Source: Marasmius tenuissimus (lineage: Eukaryota > Basidiomycota > Agaricomycetes > Agaricales > Marasmiaceae). From it: a DNA stretch of 64,000 bases. Where the stretch lies: the NCBI GenBank assembly GCA_029532415.1, contig JAQOTA010000020.1:1178001-1242000 (forward strand). The letters run 5' to 3'. The notes under the pieces are model-generated. The model did no database searches and was not told the origin of the DNA. It saw only the letters and a list, made by a program, of their open reading frames with translations. Both the position numbers and the translations under genes were made by a program. Shown here piece after piece: positions 45,382 to 57,820 of this stretch; position 1 is the stretch's first letter, and each line of letters opens with the position of its first letter.

Positions 45382-46763
45382 ATATTATAACAAGCCCCAT
45401 CAAGGATGCGGGGGATTATGTAGCGTAGTGAGAATCGATGAAACGGGCCGTCTATATTGATATCGCACCCGATGTGTTGGTTATGCACCTACCAGCCGGA
45501 GGCTACTCAGCAAGAAATGTCTTAGCGTAACAGAGACCACGCTGCCCCCTCGTCCTGCAAAGCCCATTCCCGACCCGTACGTAATATCAATATACAAAAC
45601 CAAGGGGTCATAATCTGAAGACTCCTCCAACGAGAATCGTCAATATTAAACAACGGTATCGAATAGGAAACATCGTCGTGTCCTCTCAAACTGGGAACTT
45701 GCCGCTTGCGGAATCAGTCTCTTCTTCAAACTGGAGAAGGTAGAAATGAGCAAGATAATATGATTGGGAAATGATACCCTCCATGAGTCGGATTACGGGA
45801 CTTGGGTACAAGCCATGATACAGCTTCGATACTTCTAACTTTGGTTTAGAGCAACCTCTTGATGAATACCGTAAGCGAGGTGAATGTTGGGTGAAAGCCG
45901 GGATAAGATGCCAGCTACTGTAGTCTCGTGATTGGATCCTAATCCCAGGCTCGGTAACGGCCGCATACTAGAGCTTGGAAGGGACGTCTTCCTTCCCCAC
46001 TCCCACTCCTCCACCGCCACCTCTGCCCTGTTATGGGTGTTGGGCTACTTTTCAGCTCTCACGGTAAGTATTCAGCCTGATACTTGCCATGATTGCTCGC
46101 TAAGACAGGATCTTGATGGACGTCTTTAACTCTCCATGCAGCGAGGATAAGTCCGATATGAGAGTCCATGTGTTGAATACTGGTCCCGAGATGCACCCCC
46201 CGTGTCCGTCTCTCAATCCCGAAGCATCAAGGAAACCAGAGCTTACGTGGTATTTATTGGTTTATTTGGAAGTACATCCCTATGTCCTGGTATATCCTCA
46301 TTCCGGTTGTATCAAGGAATAATGTTCATCCGCCGCGTATATGCTGTTCTTTTCGGTCGATTCTCTCGTGGAGAGAATGGTGGACGCCATGTAGTCGGAA
46401 GCTTACCACCTGCGGTGTGTGAAGGACTGGCAGAGCCGTCTAATGAACTTGGGGACTCTCAGGAACAATGTTGATGACTCTAAGTAAGTCGCAAATGGCA
46501 ATGTGTGTATGTTGTACTAAGGCTTCTCCGAGATCAAGCTCCATCAGACCTTTCCGAGGGAGCTGGAAAGTCGATGACATCGCTGAAAAAACAGCCCAAA
46601 ACCAGCCAGACCTTTTCTCGGACTTCTCCGAGCTGGGCTTCGATCTACTCGGAGAGGCGTTTGCGAATATGCTCTTTTGCACAGGGAATTTGCGCAGGTT
46701 GGGCAGCCGGGCCACACCTTAGTCAATAGCCATGTTGATTTGAAGATGGTCACGAGTCAAAAA
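45382..46763. other. Spacer between the tandem C2H2 genes
   Basis: Only short frames. No clear motif or repeat was recognised apart from the 3' region of the first gene and the presumed promoter of the second. Confidence 0.4.
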
Positions 46764-47657
46764 ATGCTCTCCGAAAATTGGCGCTCAGCAGTAATAGCTA
46801 GTGATTGGATTGATGCTCTGAAGTCGCAAACCCCGCTAGGTGGATCATCCATACTTTGGGGATGTAGAATATGACGGGCCCAGCTCCACCCACGGGTCCC
46901 AAAGCACTGCAGTCCTGTATAAACAGATGGCTGGCCGCGAACATTGGCGGGTTCCGAGCTATTCAAGATGGATACCTGCCCAAGAGATCCCAGCAGCTTT
47001 CCAAATCTCGGGCAATCATACACAAAACTTCTCCCCATTGTTTGGCTACAATTATGGCGCTCAAAACACGAATATGTTTGTGGGTTTCATCCAAACTTAC
47101 CATCGTCACTGATTCATTCAAAATTCGTCCTTCGATAGTGTTGTCCCACCGACGAATTATGGCACTGAGCATACCTTGCCCCCCGCCCATCCTCCACCTT
47201 CAGCCTACCAAAACGACGACTATAGCATTGCCGATTTACAGATGTCTGTTCGTTCTGGAAGCAATAATCTCTTTCACTCCGTCGACCCCATCCCTCTCAA
47301 CTTTCCTGATAACCACAATTCAAGTCGCCGTGAGATAGTGGGATCCCGTCCAGGAACTGGTGCCACAATCGCTCGCCGCGAATCGGGTCCCCGTTACTTC
47401 TGTCAAGTACCAAGTTGTCCCTCTGAGGGCTTCACCGCAAAGGCTAACTACGACTGTTAGTATCGAAGTCGCGTTTAATCCAGTAGTCAATTTGATACTC
47501 ACGAATACCGATCTTTGCAGATCACGTCCGCTCCCACGCCGGGGATAGGCCCTACAAGTGTCGAAAGTGTGGGCATTCGTTCCTTTCACGCGGTGATCTC
47601 AGCCGTCACGAAAATAGGCGAAAGAAGCCTTGCCACGCTCCCGTTTATAGCGCCTAA
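46764..47657 (+). CDS. C2H2 zinc-finger protein, second tandem copy (238 aa)
   Basis: Exons 46764-46790, 46840-47075, 47139-47455 and 47521-47657 join in phase to 238 residues. Introns 2 and 3 sit at the same places and phases as in the gene at 44347. Shared blocks include FGD..., AQNTNIVVPP (QNTNTVVPP in the first copy), [11 protein letters not shown] and the split finger ending [15 protein letters not shown]. The fingers are [12 protein letters not shown]...H...H and [10 protein letters not shown]...H, with a basic end. The linker reads HAGDRPY instead of HTGEKPF. The two genes clearly arose by tandem duplication and have diverged strongly outside the fingers. Confidence 0.75.
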
Positions 47658-47759
47658 AAGCATGATTATACAGGGATCACGGGCCCCAGAGATGTCCTTC
47701 AGATAGCCCATTTTCCTTCCTGCCAAGTCCAACCTTGATCTTCTTCATGAGAATTGTGT

Positions 47760-48740
47760 AAACCCATCATCGGACCTTGATGCTTTGAATATATGAAAAA
47801 GTAACGACGATGTCCCAGTAGGCACGAAACGGAAGATTCCGATCCCGGGCCCGGTACGTTGGGATGTAGACAGGAAAGAGGGGAATATTTGATGTCACCG
47901 TCGGCGGTTGTGATACACTTAGTAGCATAACGGACGATAGAGATCAAATGTGCTCGGAATTTGGTCACATGTGATCATAAACCTGTGCGGGAGGGGCGAT
48001 CTTGAGTTAAAAAAGAATGATTTGGCTGAATAGCCCTGCCAGTGCAAGTGGCGCATTGAACGGAACAACAAAGACTCGGAGCGGAGAAATGAACCCTGCC
48101 AACCAAGTTTCTCAACGACTTGATAGTACCCTGATATGAGACGGGAGTACGGAGATCACGAGAGCGAGGCTCTTGCCTCATCCCGTAGTGAGACTAAATC
48201 ATAATGAAGGGGCTACAAATGCACTTGGAGCCCGCATCTACGGTCGATCTAGGTGTTATCCAGTGTGACCATCCCTCTCCCTCTCCGCCGTTTGTCGAGA
48301 GGAGTTCCTTGAGAAGAAAGCACTAGATTGGGGGGATAATAAGTTCCAAAATAGATTAGCTCGAGTTGAACGCCGGTACATACCCCATGATTTGTTTACT
48401 CCCCAGAATGTTTGCCTTGGAAACCACGGCGAAGTTGCCAATTGTTGGTGAACATGTACACCGTGTACATAGCGGTAATCATAGTAATGAGTGGCTGGGA
48501 AGCAGCTCGTTCGCTCGTCTTTACTTCTGCCAGTGCATCATTGGCGTGTGAGCAACCACGAGCGACCTTTGGGAGTCCCCAGAGAAACTCAGCAGGGCCC
48601 TGAATACTACAAAACATTACGCGCCGGATAACATCGTACGGCCTCGGGACGAACGAAATCGTATCGAATTAGCCTCCTTCCCGGGCGCTGACACACTTGA
48701 AGTTATCCGGTTGGTCACTCTCCCTTGACTTCGAATTTCA
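47760..48740 (-). pseudogene. Decayed partial copy of the amino-acid permease gene
   Basis: Read on the minus strand, several blocks match the intact permease at 54870-57093 over exon and intron sequence: 48390-48560 matches 55840-56020, 48610-48720 matches 56060-56170, and about 47815-47950 matches 55200-55330. Indels and stops break every frame. The part corresponding to the permease N-terminus (beyond about 48740) is absent. It is therefore a truncated genomic duplicate, not a processed copy. It lies tail-to-tail with the second C2H2 gene. Confidence 0.72.
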
Positions 48741-50199
48741 GGCTACTACATGACGCGATCGCGGACAGAGGCGTCAGCTTTAAGGATTAAGCTTCGTTAA
48801 CTAGCCCTTCCGTGAGCTTTTAAAGACACATTGTCCTGATGGAAGTCTATAAGTTTGCTCTGCTGAAAGCAACGGTTCTGGTGATAAGCGAACTGCAAAC
48901 ACACCTGCCAGTTCACGCTTCCCTCCAAAATCATCCCAGTGTCCGAAAGCTGGATACCGTGTCGATCGTCCGATGTTTAGTATGAGTCTTCGAGATCTCG
49001 TTTGAAAGATTAGTTTGTGAGAGTTTGATGGTATATTTCACCTTCCTTCCTGAAGCTAATAGCGCAGAAACAAGAGACTTTGCCCTCTTCCATGGCTCAG
49101 ATGGAAGTCAGATAGCTAGTGATGAGCGCTCAGGAAACGTTGCGCAACTAAGGAGGGGTCATGAGGCTGGTTTTGAGGCTGAATATAAGCCTTCATCGAG
49201 CTATGAGCTTGTGGTACAGTGGTCGCGGGACACGGTGATTTATGGATTGTTCATGGATGCAGGTCCCAGGAGGTCGTTGGACCCTAACCCCAGTTTTGGC
49301 TTGAGCCGATGACCATCTCGGAGATAGCCGGACCAGGAGATATGAAAATTTCAACATTGTGTTGGAATTTGGACGCCTCCTTTTCGCCTTTGCTCCTCTT
49401 CTCCCCACGATGACCACAAATCACTCATGTCTCTCACTCCGCCGGTGACGAGTCAAGTCAGACTTGCTACTCGTCTTACTCAACATTCGAACGTGAAGTG
49501 TCCTTCATGCTTTCGAACCCGCCAATTATGGCCCGGTTCCTGCTGCGGCAACCAATGTGCGCGCAGGCAGTCTCAGGGCGTACTCGCTATCTTGAATTCA
49601 CACTGTAGTGGCATATCAGCTTTAGGTGCTCAAGTGACTCGTGAGTCGCCAGACCTTTTTTCATCATATACACCCTCATCGTATCCCTAAGGCTATAGCT
49701 ATATCTTCTCCCCGCACTGAATAGAAGGGCACTCTGCCATGACGAACTCATCCGAGCCGGTCACCATTATCCCCCTCTCGCAAGATTGGGCGTGTTCACC
49801 TCTGGCTTTGAAAACGATATCCTTTGGTCACCGTCAGTGCGTCGCCGACAGCGCGTGGCCTCGCAGCTAATCCATATGAATTCGTCACCCGGTGCCAGTT
49901 ATCGAATGATAGGCTATTAGTACTACTGTTATGGAGCATCTCATCCGGAGAATGTATTTCAAACCCACATCGATAATCTATGCCATTTCGGTCTCACGAA
50001 CCTTACTCGATCGTCCCACAATTTTCCTCGAAATTCAACACCCGAGCCCGAGACATTGCAACTTGTCTCTCCTGGCATTATCCTCTTTTATCTAGATTCG
50101 TTGTGCCTTGCACCAAATTCGAAACGCAGGGCGGCACAATACCATCACAAAGCGGCTGTCGACGTATCCCGAGGGCAAGCAAGCCAAGGGCGGTAGTAC
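48741..50199. other. Unassigned region
   Basis: A short plus-strand frame at 49427-49690 contains a Cys pair cluster (CPSCFRTRQLWPGSCCGNQC) that could be a small zinc-binding fold, but it has no context. The rest shows no recognisable gene. Confidence 0.35.
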
Positions 50200-50860
50200 C
50201 GAGATAAAGGCCACGGCCATGATCCTAGTCCTCCTCGACAAGCCGTACGGCGGAACCACAACCATGTCATCCTCGTCACTGGTGGATCGGGAATCACGTT
50301 CGTCGTGTTCGTGTTATGATATAAGACTTGCTTGAGAAGTCTCAACGCCAGCAATCGAAGTGCGAGTCGGTTGAGTTTGTGTGGATTGTTCGTCCGCGAG
50401 GTAAGCCCGTTCACGATGACAAAGAGACGAGTCTTGTTGATTTTCATTCCGGTTTAGGTGTAGTTTCGCGTTTTTGGCGAACTCTCGAATGTGATTTAGG
50501 AGGCCACTTCGCCCAAGTCGCCACCATCGTCGATTGCAGCGTACCTGCAGGTATCTGGCGCCGTGGGTGCCGAGATAGGCCTAGAGCTCAGAGAAGACTC
50601 TGCGCGTAGGTTGTTTCCAGCTCCTGTGGGGATTTTCTATGGCTATGCGAGGACATCTTGTCACCCGAGGCTTGATCTATGTAGCCACTGATGGTACGCC
50701 CGATGGCACCGCTGGGGTGGCAGGTGCGTTCGACTTGGGACTTGTCTCGGTTCTGTGTGATCATCATAATTTCCTTATTTCGAAAAGGTCGTGGTCTCAA
50801 AGGACTCGTTCGAGCGGTCTGTCAGGAAGTATTCCTCTATTCAGAGGAATAATCATGGCG
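50200..50860 (+). pseudogene. Remnant of a ferric-reductase-like FAD/NAD-binding region
   Basis: In shifting plus-strand frames one reads LLDKPYGGTTT, then VILVTGGSGITFVVFVL, then LLEKSQRQ...VEFVWIVR. These resemble, in order, the DGPYGG loop, the NAD-binding GGSGxT motif and the following beta strand of fungal ferric reductases (FRE family). Stops and frame changes occur between them, and the upstream transmembrane region is not visible. The fragment appears dead. Another flavin reductase of the same superfamily cannot be excluded. Confidence 0.42.
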
Positions 50861-51027
50861 AGATGACCTGTTCTTAGTGTTAGCTTTGAATTCCTACCTA
50901 TGAGCGTTTCTTCTGTGTGGCACGGCCCATGGGCAACCTTTTCGAATGGCGCATTGTACGAAAGTATACATGTACAGTATTTAGGGTAAGTAGAAGAGAC
51001 GATGGGGGGTAAAGCAACAATATATCG

Positions 51028-52800
51028 TCAGATGTAGCCGAGCGTTCTCCAGTCGGTATCACAGAATCGCGTTTCCTCTTCCTCGACTGGAGGGTCTTCC
51101 GAGTCAATGTCCCAGTTATACATTAATCGAATGACAAGGCCTCCCGCTTGCAACCGCTTCATTCGGGCCCAATCATATTTGTCGTACCCGTTATGTGTAC
51201 ACAAGATAAAGGCCGATCTGAGGGGGCAAATGTATGGAAGGGAGTACGAGGGGGAAAGCCGAGACTCAAACATATCTTCAAAAGCTGTCTGTAGAGATTT
51301 GAAGTCACGAAAGCGGAGTCGAATCCTCCGTAACTCCGGAAGGTTGATCTTTGGCCTCGAATCGTCGAAGTTCCAGGTAAGCCATGAAAGAAGCTCTGTT
51401 GTAATAGTCGAGTTGGGCTTTGGAACCCTATCCATGTCGTCCTCATCGTCTGTGGTAGATGCCTCGCTATAAGCGTATGGATCGTGATCCGAATCACTGT
51501 CTGAGGTGGGGCTAGAGCCACCATGGTTTTCCTCCTTATCCGTGTCCGAAAACCCGAACTTCACCTTCCCCACCTCCTTGAAATCCAAGGACCTCAACCG
51601 AGGCAGCTTCTCAAGCACCGCGATAAGCTCTGTATCTCGAATCGGTAGGTGCCATAACTGGAGCTCATTCACCCTGTTCGATGTTTCCAACAAGGTAGTC
51701 AAACCGGAAGTGAAGTCCTCCCTTCCGGTAGTCTGGATATTGTAGTCGAACGGATCTCGAGAACACAACCCGTCAGAGATTAGCTTGAGCGACGCGAGTG
51801 CGGGCGCTTTGATAGATGCGACAACACATCCAACGTCTGCGAACGGATAATCCGCGAGCGTTCGGCGCCATAGCATGCAGGTCACCCCAATAGTGAGCTC
51901 CTTCAGATATGGGAGAAGATGAGGAGTTGCTCTGTCTGACAGTACGTCGGCATATTGGGGTCCAGGTCGGGGTAGATCCTCCCAGTTCTCTTTGGCATTC
52001 AAGGCAGGAATGTCAAAGTGAGCTGTGATCAGGTTTGGGCACAGAGATATGAGCTCGAGCGATGTATGCAGAGAGTTGTCCATGTAGATATGGCGGATGG
52101 ATTGGAATGGAAAACCTCCAGGGATAGTGAAGAGCTGGTAAAGGTCATGATCATTCGTATGGATATGAAGTGTTCGAAAGGTTGTGTTTGAGTCGCCCAA
52201 AGTTCCTCTGAAGGCGCTCAAGAGCGTGGAATCCTCCATGCCCATGTCCTCCAATGCAAAAGATTCGAGAGAAGTCAGACGATTCTGAAGAGGAAGCAAA
52301 ATATGCTCTGTCGCAGAATCGTTCGTGTGATGCTCCCACTGATCTATGCGCAAATGCCTCCATCGATGGGCCTCGTTCATTATCGGCTCGAGGAAGGCGT
52401 TGAAGATAGCTCGATTTTCGTCATCTTCAGGTGGCCCCATCCCTTCGAAAAGAAACTCAACGTCTAGCGGTGCACTCTGCGAGAGTCTGAGTATCAAGTG
52501 CAGCGAATCCGCCATTTCCAGAGTGTATTCGTGGTCGAAGTTGATGTATAACCTGATAGATGCCCAAAACTCTGGGCGGTAGAGAATAATCTGACGCCAT
52601 CTGCTACATATTCCGCACATCCAGGTAGTGCTGAACGGCGGAAATCGTCGTCTATTCCCCCTGCGGCTTATCAGTGGCCCGAGTACGTGTCGGTAGTCTC
52701 CTATGGTATAGGAGAGAATTTGGACCACGAGCTCGACAGGCAGCCTATGAATGATCGGCAGAGGATAATTCGAGGGTTGCCAAATCAAGCTTGAAGTCAT
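51028..52800 (-). CDS. F-box protein with LRR-like region (590 aa)
   Basis: A single uninterrupted frame from ATG 52800. The F-box lies near residues 12-60 (PLPIIHRLPVELVVQILSYT, then WMCGICSRWRQIILYRPEFW, a typical Agaricomycete F-box ending). The remainder is a Leu-rich series of strand/helix-like blocks. An acidic Asp/Ser/Glu stretch (DSDSDHDPYAYSEAS region, about residues 440-470) forms a disordered loop. It probably recruits substrates to an SCF ubiquitin ligase. It lacks introns, unlike most genes here. The frame stays open upstream of the ATG without another ATG, so a short upstream exon is possible. Confidence 0.82.
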   Translation of the reverse strand: MTSSLIWQPSNYPLPIIHRLPVELVVQILSYTIGDYRHVLGPLISRRGNRRRFPPFSTTWMCGICSRWRQIILYRPEFWASIRLYINFDHEYTLEMADSLHLILRLSQSAPLDVEFLFEGMGPPEDDENRAIFNAFLEPIMNEAHRWRHLRIDQWEHHTNDSATEHILLPLQNRLTSLESFALEDMGMEDSTLLSAFRGTLGDSNTTFRTLHIHTNDHDLYQLFTIPGGFPFQSIRHIYMDNSLHTSLELISLCPNLITAHFDIPALNAKENWEDLPRPGPQYADVLSDRATPHLLPYLKELTIGVTCMLWRRTLADYPFADVGCVVASIKAPALASLKLISDGLCSRDPFDYNIQTTGREDFTSGLTTLLETSNRVNELQLWHLPIRDTELIAVLEKLPRLRSLDFKEVGKVKFGFSDTDKEENHGGSSPTSDSDSDHDPYAYSEASTTDDEDDMDRVPKPNSTITTELLSWLTWNFDDSRPKINLPELRRIRLRFRDFKSLQTAFEDMFESRLSPSYSLPYICPLRSAFILCTHNGYDKYDWARMKRLQAGGLVIRLMYNWDIDSEDPPVEEEETRFCDTDWRTLGYI

Positions 52801-54869
52801 TATTCTTTTGCACTTTCCTTTCCCGCGCTTGGAGAGCAAGTCCTAGAGATGAATCCTTCGCCTCTGAGTTTTAAAAACTGTGGGATTTCAAAGAGAAGGA
52901 CGCGAACCCACCGATGCTGCTGGGATCCCTCTAGTTGAGTGCGTGCAGCGAAAGCCAATAAAATTCTTGAGAGAAAGTAAGACGCGATCTTGAGGGTCGA
53001 AGACGCGTCCAACGCGGAGCGGTTGCCACTGGCGATGTGGTTCAGAGGAAACCAACAATGCGTGGGAACTCGAAAGAAGAATGGTGTTTATAAGCAAGAA
53101 CGTGATTGAATCACTGCCTTCCGCACTCCTCCACGATGTTCACCTCTCTTCCCCATCGTAGCTGCCAGCTTGTCACACTGGCATTGGAAGAAACCTGACA
53201 TTACAGGATACCGTCGACGTCAACACGTGCATGCTTGCTGCTTTTCGACTCTCACGACCATGTACGGCTAACGGTACCAACGAGAAACACAAAACTCAAG
53301 CCAAAAAAGTTGCCAGCACGAAGGCTACCTGGTCCGCGTCGATAACCATCGGCATTGAATATGGGCGGCGAATCCTGCACGAAGTCCTCGCACAGCAGAA
53401 TCGCCTCTAGTTGCCCGTCCCGTCGATTTGAAGTTCGTAAGCTGAAGGGAGAGGCAGAATATAATGGTCATTCCAAAAGTACAAGAGCATGCTGTCGTTC
53501 CGGTCTCTACAGCTCCCAAGCCCTGTGCTCAGGGCCCAAATCACATGATTCCCGCCAGACTTTCAGAGAGCTCACTCCAGATATGATTTAGGTGCACAAG
53601 TCGGACAACATCATGCATGTAATCTCGACTTGCGAATCTGCGAAGAATACAGAATTCCTCAGACACTTGAGCGACCATGAAAGACCAAAACTCTCCGCTC
53701 CATGCACACCATGAAGAATGAATCGACGCTATCCGACGTGAACTGACGGAAACTACTTAATGACCCCTCCTGCAAATTTACTAGAATTCATCAGATGGCG
53801 TTAGATATTTTCCGGTATATCGACGGGATGCTATCTGATGTGTTCTAACGGCTAGTGGGCTCCGGTAAGTGGTCGTGCGTCCTTGGGCCTTAGGGTTGGA
53901 TACACGCCGAGTACACCAAAATTTCCCCTGAGCGGACAGGCGAACGAATAAAGGGCTAGAAATGTAACGTGTATGTAGTCCATAATGTAGTACAGGTTGT
54001 TGGTATATCAGAAATCCAGAGAATGGTACCAATTTTTCATCTCTTCGGCCATATTTCACTGAGCATGATACACGTACAGACTTATCATAGAGCTGTACTG
54101 CCGAATAAAGAACAAAAAGAAGTTATATCCCGCCATCCAGAAAGGTATCGTTTTAGTAGGGCCAAAAGGTGCCCAGAAAAGAAGTAAATCCGGAGTTTCC
54201 ATGCGTGTACGGACTTGGGTCCGGATCGTGGGTATCTCCGGGATATATCATCTTTCCGGCACACATCTGCACACACATCTGGAGCGCCGATATTCTTCCT
54301 TCCAGGGCATATTTCTGGGGGAATAGATAAGTCATAGGATAGCCGTATGGAAATGACACGTTTTTGTTCTCTTTTTGGCTGTTCCGATGGAAAACTGGTC
54401 TGGTCATCTACTAGTAGTAGTGATATGTACACAAACATTTTCAGCTTTTGCACAAATATATAAATCCCGGACACATCAGGAATTTGGGCAACTATCCGGT
54501 CTACTAAACCCTGCTGTTCCTACAATTCTTTCCGGCCACCTGTCCCCTCAGGGGAAAGGTTGGTGTTTTTGGCGTGTAAGGTTGAGTCATCACCCCAGGG
54601 TACATCGCAGTTAGCTCGATCAGGGGTACTGGCCTCCCGGGTTACGGTCGCAACACCGTCAGACGGGGCGAGAAGGGCGTTGTCCTCAATGAACAAGGAC
54701 TAATTCTGACTGTCGGTGCTCATCCCGGCAGCCACTTCGTTCAAACGTCGGTATCATCAAGCTGCCAAAAAACGTGCGGTCTTGCGATCTTCCACACAGG
54801 GGAAGGCCGCTAGAATTACTACTACATTGAATATCAAAACACGCCTTTTACAAAATGACCACGCTTATG
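52801..54869. other. Spacer, no gene seen
   Basis: Short frames only. Related GGTATAT/GGATATAT plus CCGG words at about 53810 and 54240 hint at an old repeat, but no boundaries could be set. Confidence 0.4.
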
Positions 54870-57093
54870 CTACTCAGAAAGGACTTCCTTGCGTAGGACA
54901 AATCTCGAAACCCCATCATCCTGTGCAATCAATTCCCGACGTATTCTATACCCATGTTGTCTCGGAATCCAAACTATCTTGGAATACCAATACACAAAAC
55001 CAACGAGCGACAATCCAAAGGCTGTAACGAGATGGGACTATGGAGGCATCAGCGATCGGCGATCAAGTGCTATTTACAAGTTATAGTGCGACATACCCAA
55101 TACGGAAGATGATCGTATGTCTTCGCATTCGGAGCTGGCGGGATGAAAGGTACGATGACCAAGAAGACATTCGAGACGACAAAGGTAACAACGACGACCC
55201 TGTAGGCACGGAATGGAGGATTCCAGCCCCAGGTTCGGTACGCCGATGTGTATAGAAGTAAGAGACCCAGAGAGACAGCTAGGTTAACGAGCGAAGTAGC
55301 GTATGATGACACTGTCGGTGGTCGTGATACGGTCAGTATCATGGCAGTGAACGGTACGGATTTAGTATATCCAGGACCACTCACATGTAATCATGAACAC
55401 GTACGCATCTCCTGGTGGTGGAAGGATCATGAAGAGACATGAAACAACGTATTGGCTGAATAGCCCAGCGAGTGGCGCGTCAAACGGTTTGTTGCTGGCG
55501 AAAAAGGAAGAAAAGGGTAATAGGCCCTCCCGGCCGAGCTCTTGAATGACTGGATACTGTGATATGAGACGGGGATAGGAAGACCCCAACCGCGAAGCTC
55601 CTACCTCTTCCCATAGTGAACTGAACGGAGAGAAGGTTTCCGAGTGTGGAAAGGGCTACGAATGCGCTCAAGACCTGTATCTATAGTCAATCTAGGCGCT
55701 TTCTGGCACAGCCGTTCCTCACCCTCTCCGTTGTTTCCCCGAAGAGATTTCGGAAAAACAGAGCGCTGAATTGGGTGCAATCAGTTTGAAATCGAGGGGC
55801 CCAGTGAACGCAGAAACATACGCGATAATTCGTTTACTCTCCAAGACGTCTGCCTTGGAGACTACGGCGAAGTAGCCAATGTTGATGAACAGGTACACCA
55901 TACTGACTGTAGCCATGGCTAGCGGAGCGGCTCGTTTGATGGTCTTCACAGGATCGCGTACTTCCGATAACGCGTAGTTGGCGTTCGAGTAACCGATAAA
56001 CGACCTTGATTTGATGTAAATATTCAACACAGACTTCAACTAATGAGGAAAAAGCGACGCACCAAATGACATCGTACAGCCCCGAGACGAATGAATTCGC
56101 GTCATATCGGCTTCTTTCCCAAAATTTGTCCCACTTGAAGTTATCTGGTTGGTTGTATTCTCCCTTGACCTCGAACCCCGGTACGCCTGCCAGCGAAAAC
56201 AGGCCACACAACGCGATTGCAGATAGTACTATCAGCTTGAGAAGACCCAAAGTATTCTGGAGTTGGAGTCCAAACTGAAGCCGTGTGCCATGAATAAGTA
56301 CAATGAATGTGAGGCAAACATATGCGACCAAACAGGTGTTGAAGTGCGTGAGCTCGACACTGAGGGCATGTAGCGTATCTTCACGAAGATCACATAAGTT
56401 GTCGAACCGAAGAGGTCGAGCGTTACTCACATTCTCCAAAAACGATGCCGTTCGCAACAGAGGTGCCCTGGAGCAGAAACCAGTCAGCGAACGCAACAAT
56501 GAGAACACCAAGAAAGGGAAACGTACTTACGATCACTATCGTGTATGCCGCATAGATGCAAGTGGTAAGGAATGGCGGTCGCCGAAACATGTACTCCAGG
56601 TAGTTTTTCTCTCCACCATTTCGAGGCAATCCCTGCGATACAAAAATAGCCTTGAGAATACTGGTTTCTGATCGAGCATACTGACACTCACCGTCCCGAG
56701 TTCGACGAATACCGCGGTTCCGGCAGCGGCGATTAATGCACCCATTACCCACATTATGAGCGCGATGCCGACACTCCCTGAGGCCCTTAGGATTGCGCTG
56801 GGCGTTGCATAGATACTTTCAGGGTCCGAACATGCCCCTGAGCGCGATGTTGCAGGTATTTGAAGCAAAACAAACACACCCAGTTCCAACAACTCGATTG
56901 AAAATCAAAACCATTGCACTGAAGAGGCCTGGATGAGGCCGCATTGATAACAGAACATTCCGAGAATCGGGGGAGGCCCACCTAGCTGCCGCTTATTCTT
57001 TGGGACATTGTCGAACGACTCTCCCGATGCATCCTCCTGAGATGAACTATCTGTTTGAGTGGTATCGAGAAGAGGATCCCTTTCTGAGGCCAT
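54870..57093 (-). CDS. Amino-acid permease, APC superfamily (LAT/MUP1-like)
   Basis: A plasma-membrane amino-acid transporter. Twelve exons can be joined in phase from ATG 57093 to TAG 54870. The start is a polar cytosolic tail (MASERDPLLDTTQTDSS). It is followed by the family's first helix signature (VVGTGIYATPSAIL), then ELGT with GLPRNGGEKNYLEY, AYTIVIGTSVANGIVFGEY, and the conserved FIGYSNANYALSEVRDPVKT block. The C-terminal helices end in YWYSKIVWIPRQHGY and a polar tail. About 12 hydrophobic segments are present, as expected. The layout resembles fungal methionine permease and LAT-type carriers, and substrate specificity cannot be read from the sequence. No disabling mutation was seen. 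A decayed partial copy lies about 7 kb away. Confidence 0.85.
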
Positions 57094-57820
57094 TTGGGAT
57101 CAGATGCGTCGTGGTGGTGGTGATGGTGGTGGTGTAGAGTCAACCATTGGGCGCCTATGTTGTTCTCACCCTCGACGTGGTGAATCACGCAAGATAGCAG
57201 CTTTTGGACGTTATCATGACCCACATTCTATTTTTAAGTGATCACGGATTGTCTTTCAGGACCCGAAGGGTACATTTTTGGTGCATTTACTGCCAGCAGT
57301 CCTATGCAGGGAGATCTAGAGACTAAGAACTGGGTACTTGAAGCGTGGAACTCGACATTTTATGTTATAGCACCACCTGTGAGTTGATAGTCGTGCTGAA
57401 TCTATAAGCTACAGGCATCAGCGAGTCAATTGAAGAATGATCAATTGTCACTCGCCATGAAGCAACGGATCGCGGAAACTCTCCATGCGAGTAACAGAGG
57501 TTATAAATCACAATGAGCAAGTTACGCCAGCGACCCCGCACGGGACCTATCAATCAGTACTGCAGTATCGACGGCGGCAAGTGACAGTACGCACGAGAGC
57601 GTTTCCAAAGGAAACGCTCCCGAGGATTATTGGAGGTTTGAAGTTTTGAACCTTTCCGTCTGGAGAAAGCCCCCGAACCGTTTATCCAAGGATCCCAATC
57701 ACCGCGAACTAATAGATTGCTGTAGACGGGCTGGGTGGCTCTGGACGTTCACGTTGCTAGTTTGAAACTCTGGACAGGTTGACATGGGGAATGATGAGAC
57801 AGAGGTTATATCGGAGGTAT
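57094..57820. other. Spacer upstream of the permease
   Basis: It contains a CCACCACCACC-type trinucleotide run (minus strand, about 57108-57136) just upstream of the permease start. Nothing else was recognised. Confidence 0.4.

Noticed and set aside
54716..55027. Plus-strand frame of 103 codons
   Set aside because: It is antisense to the last exon and final intron of the amino-acid permease, whose minus-strand exons join in phase.
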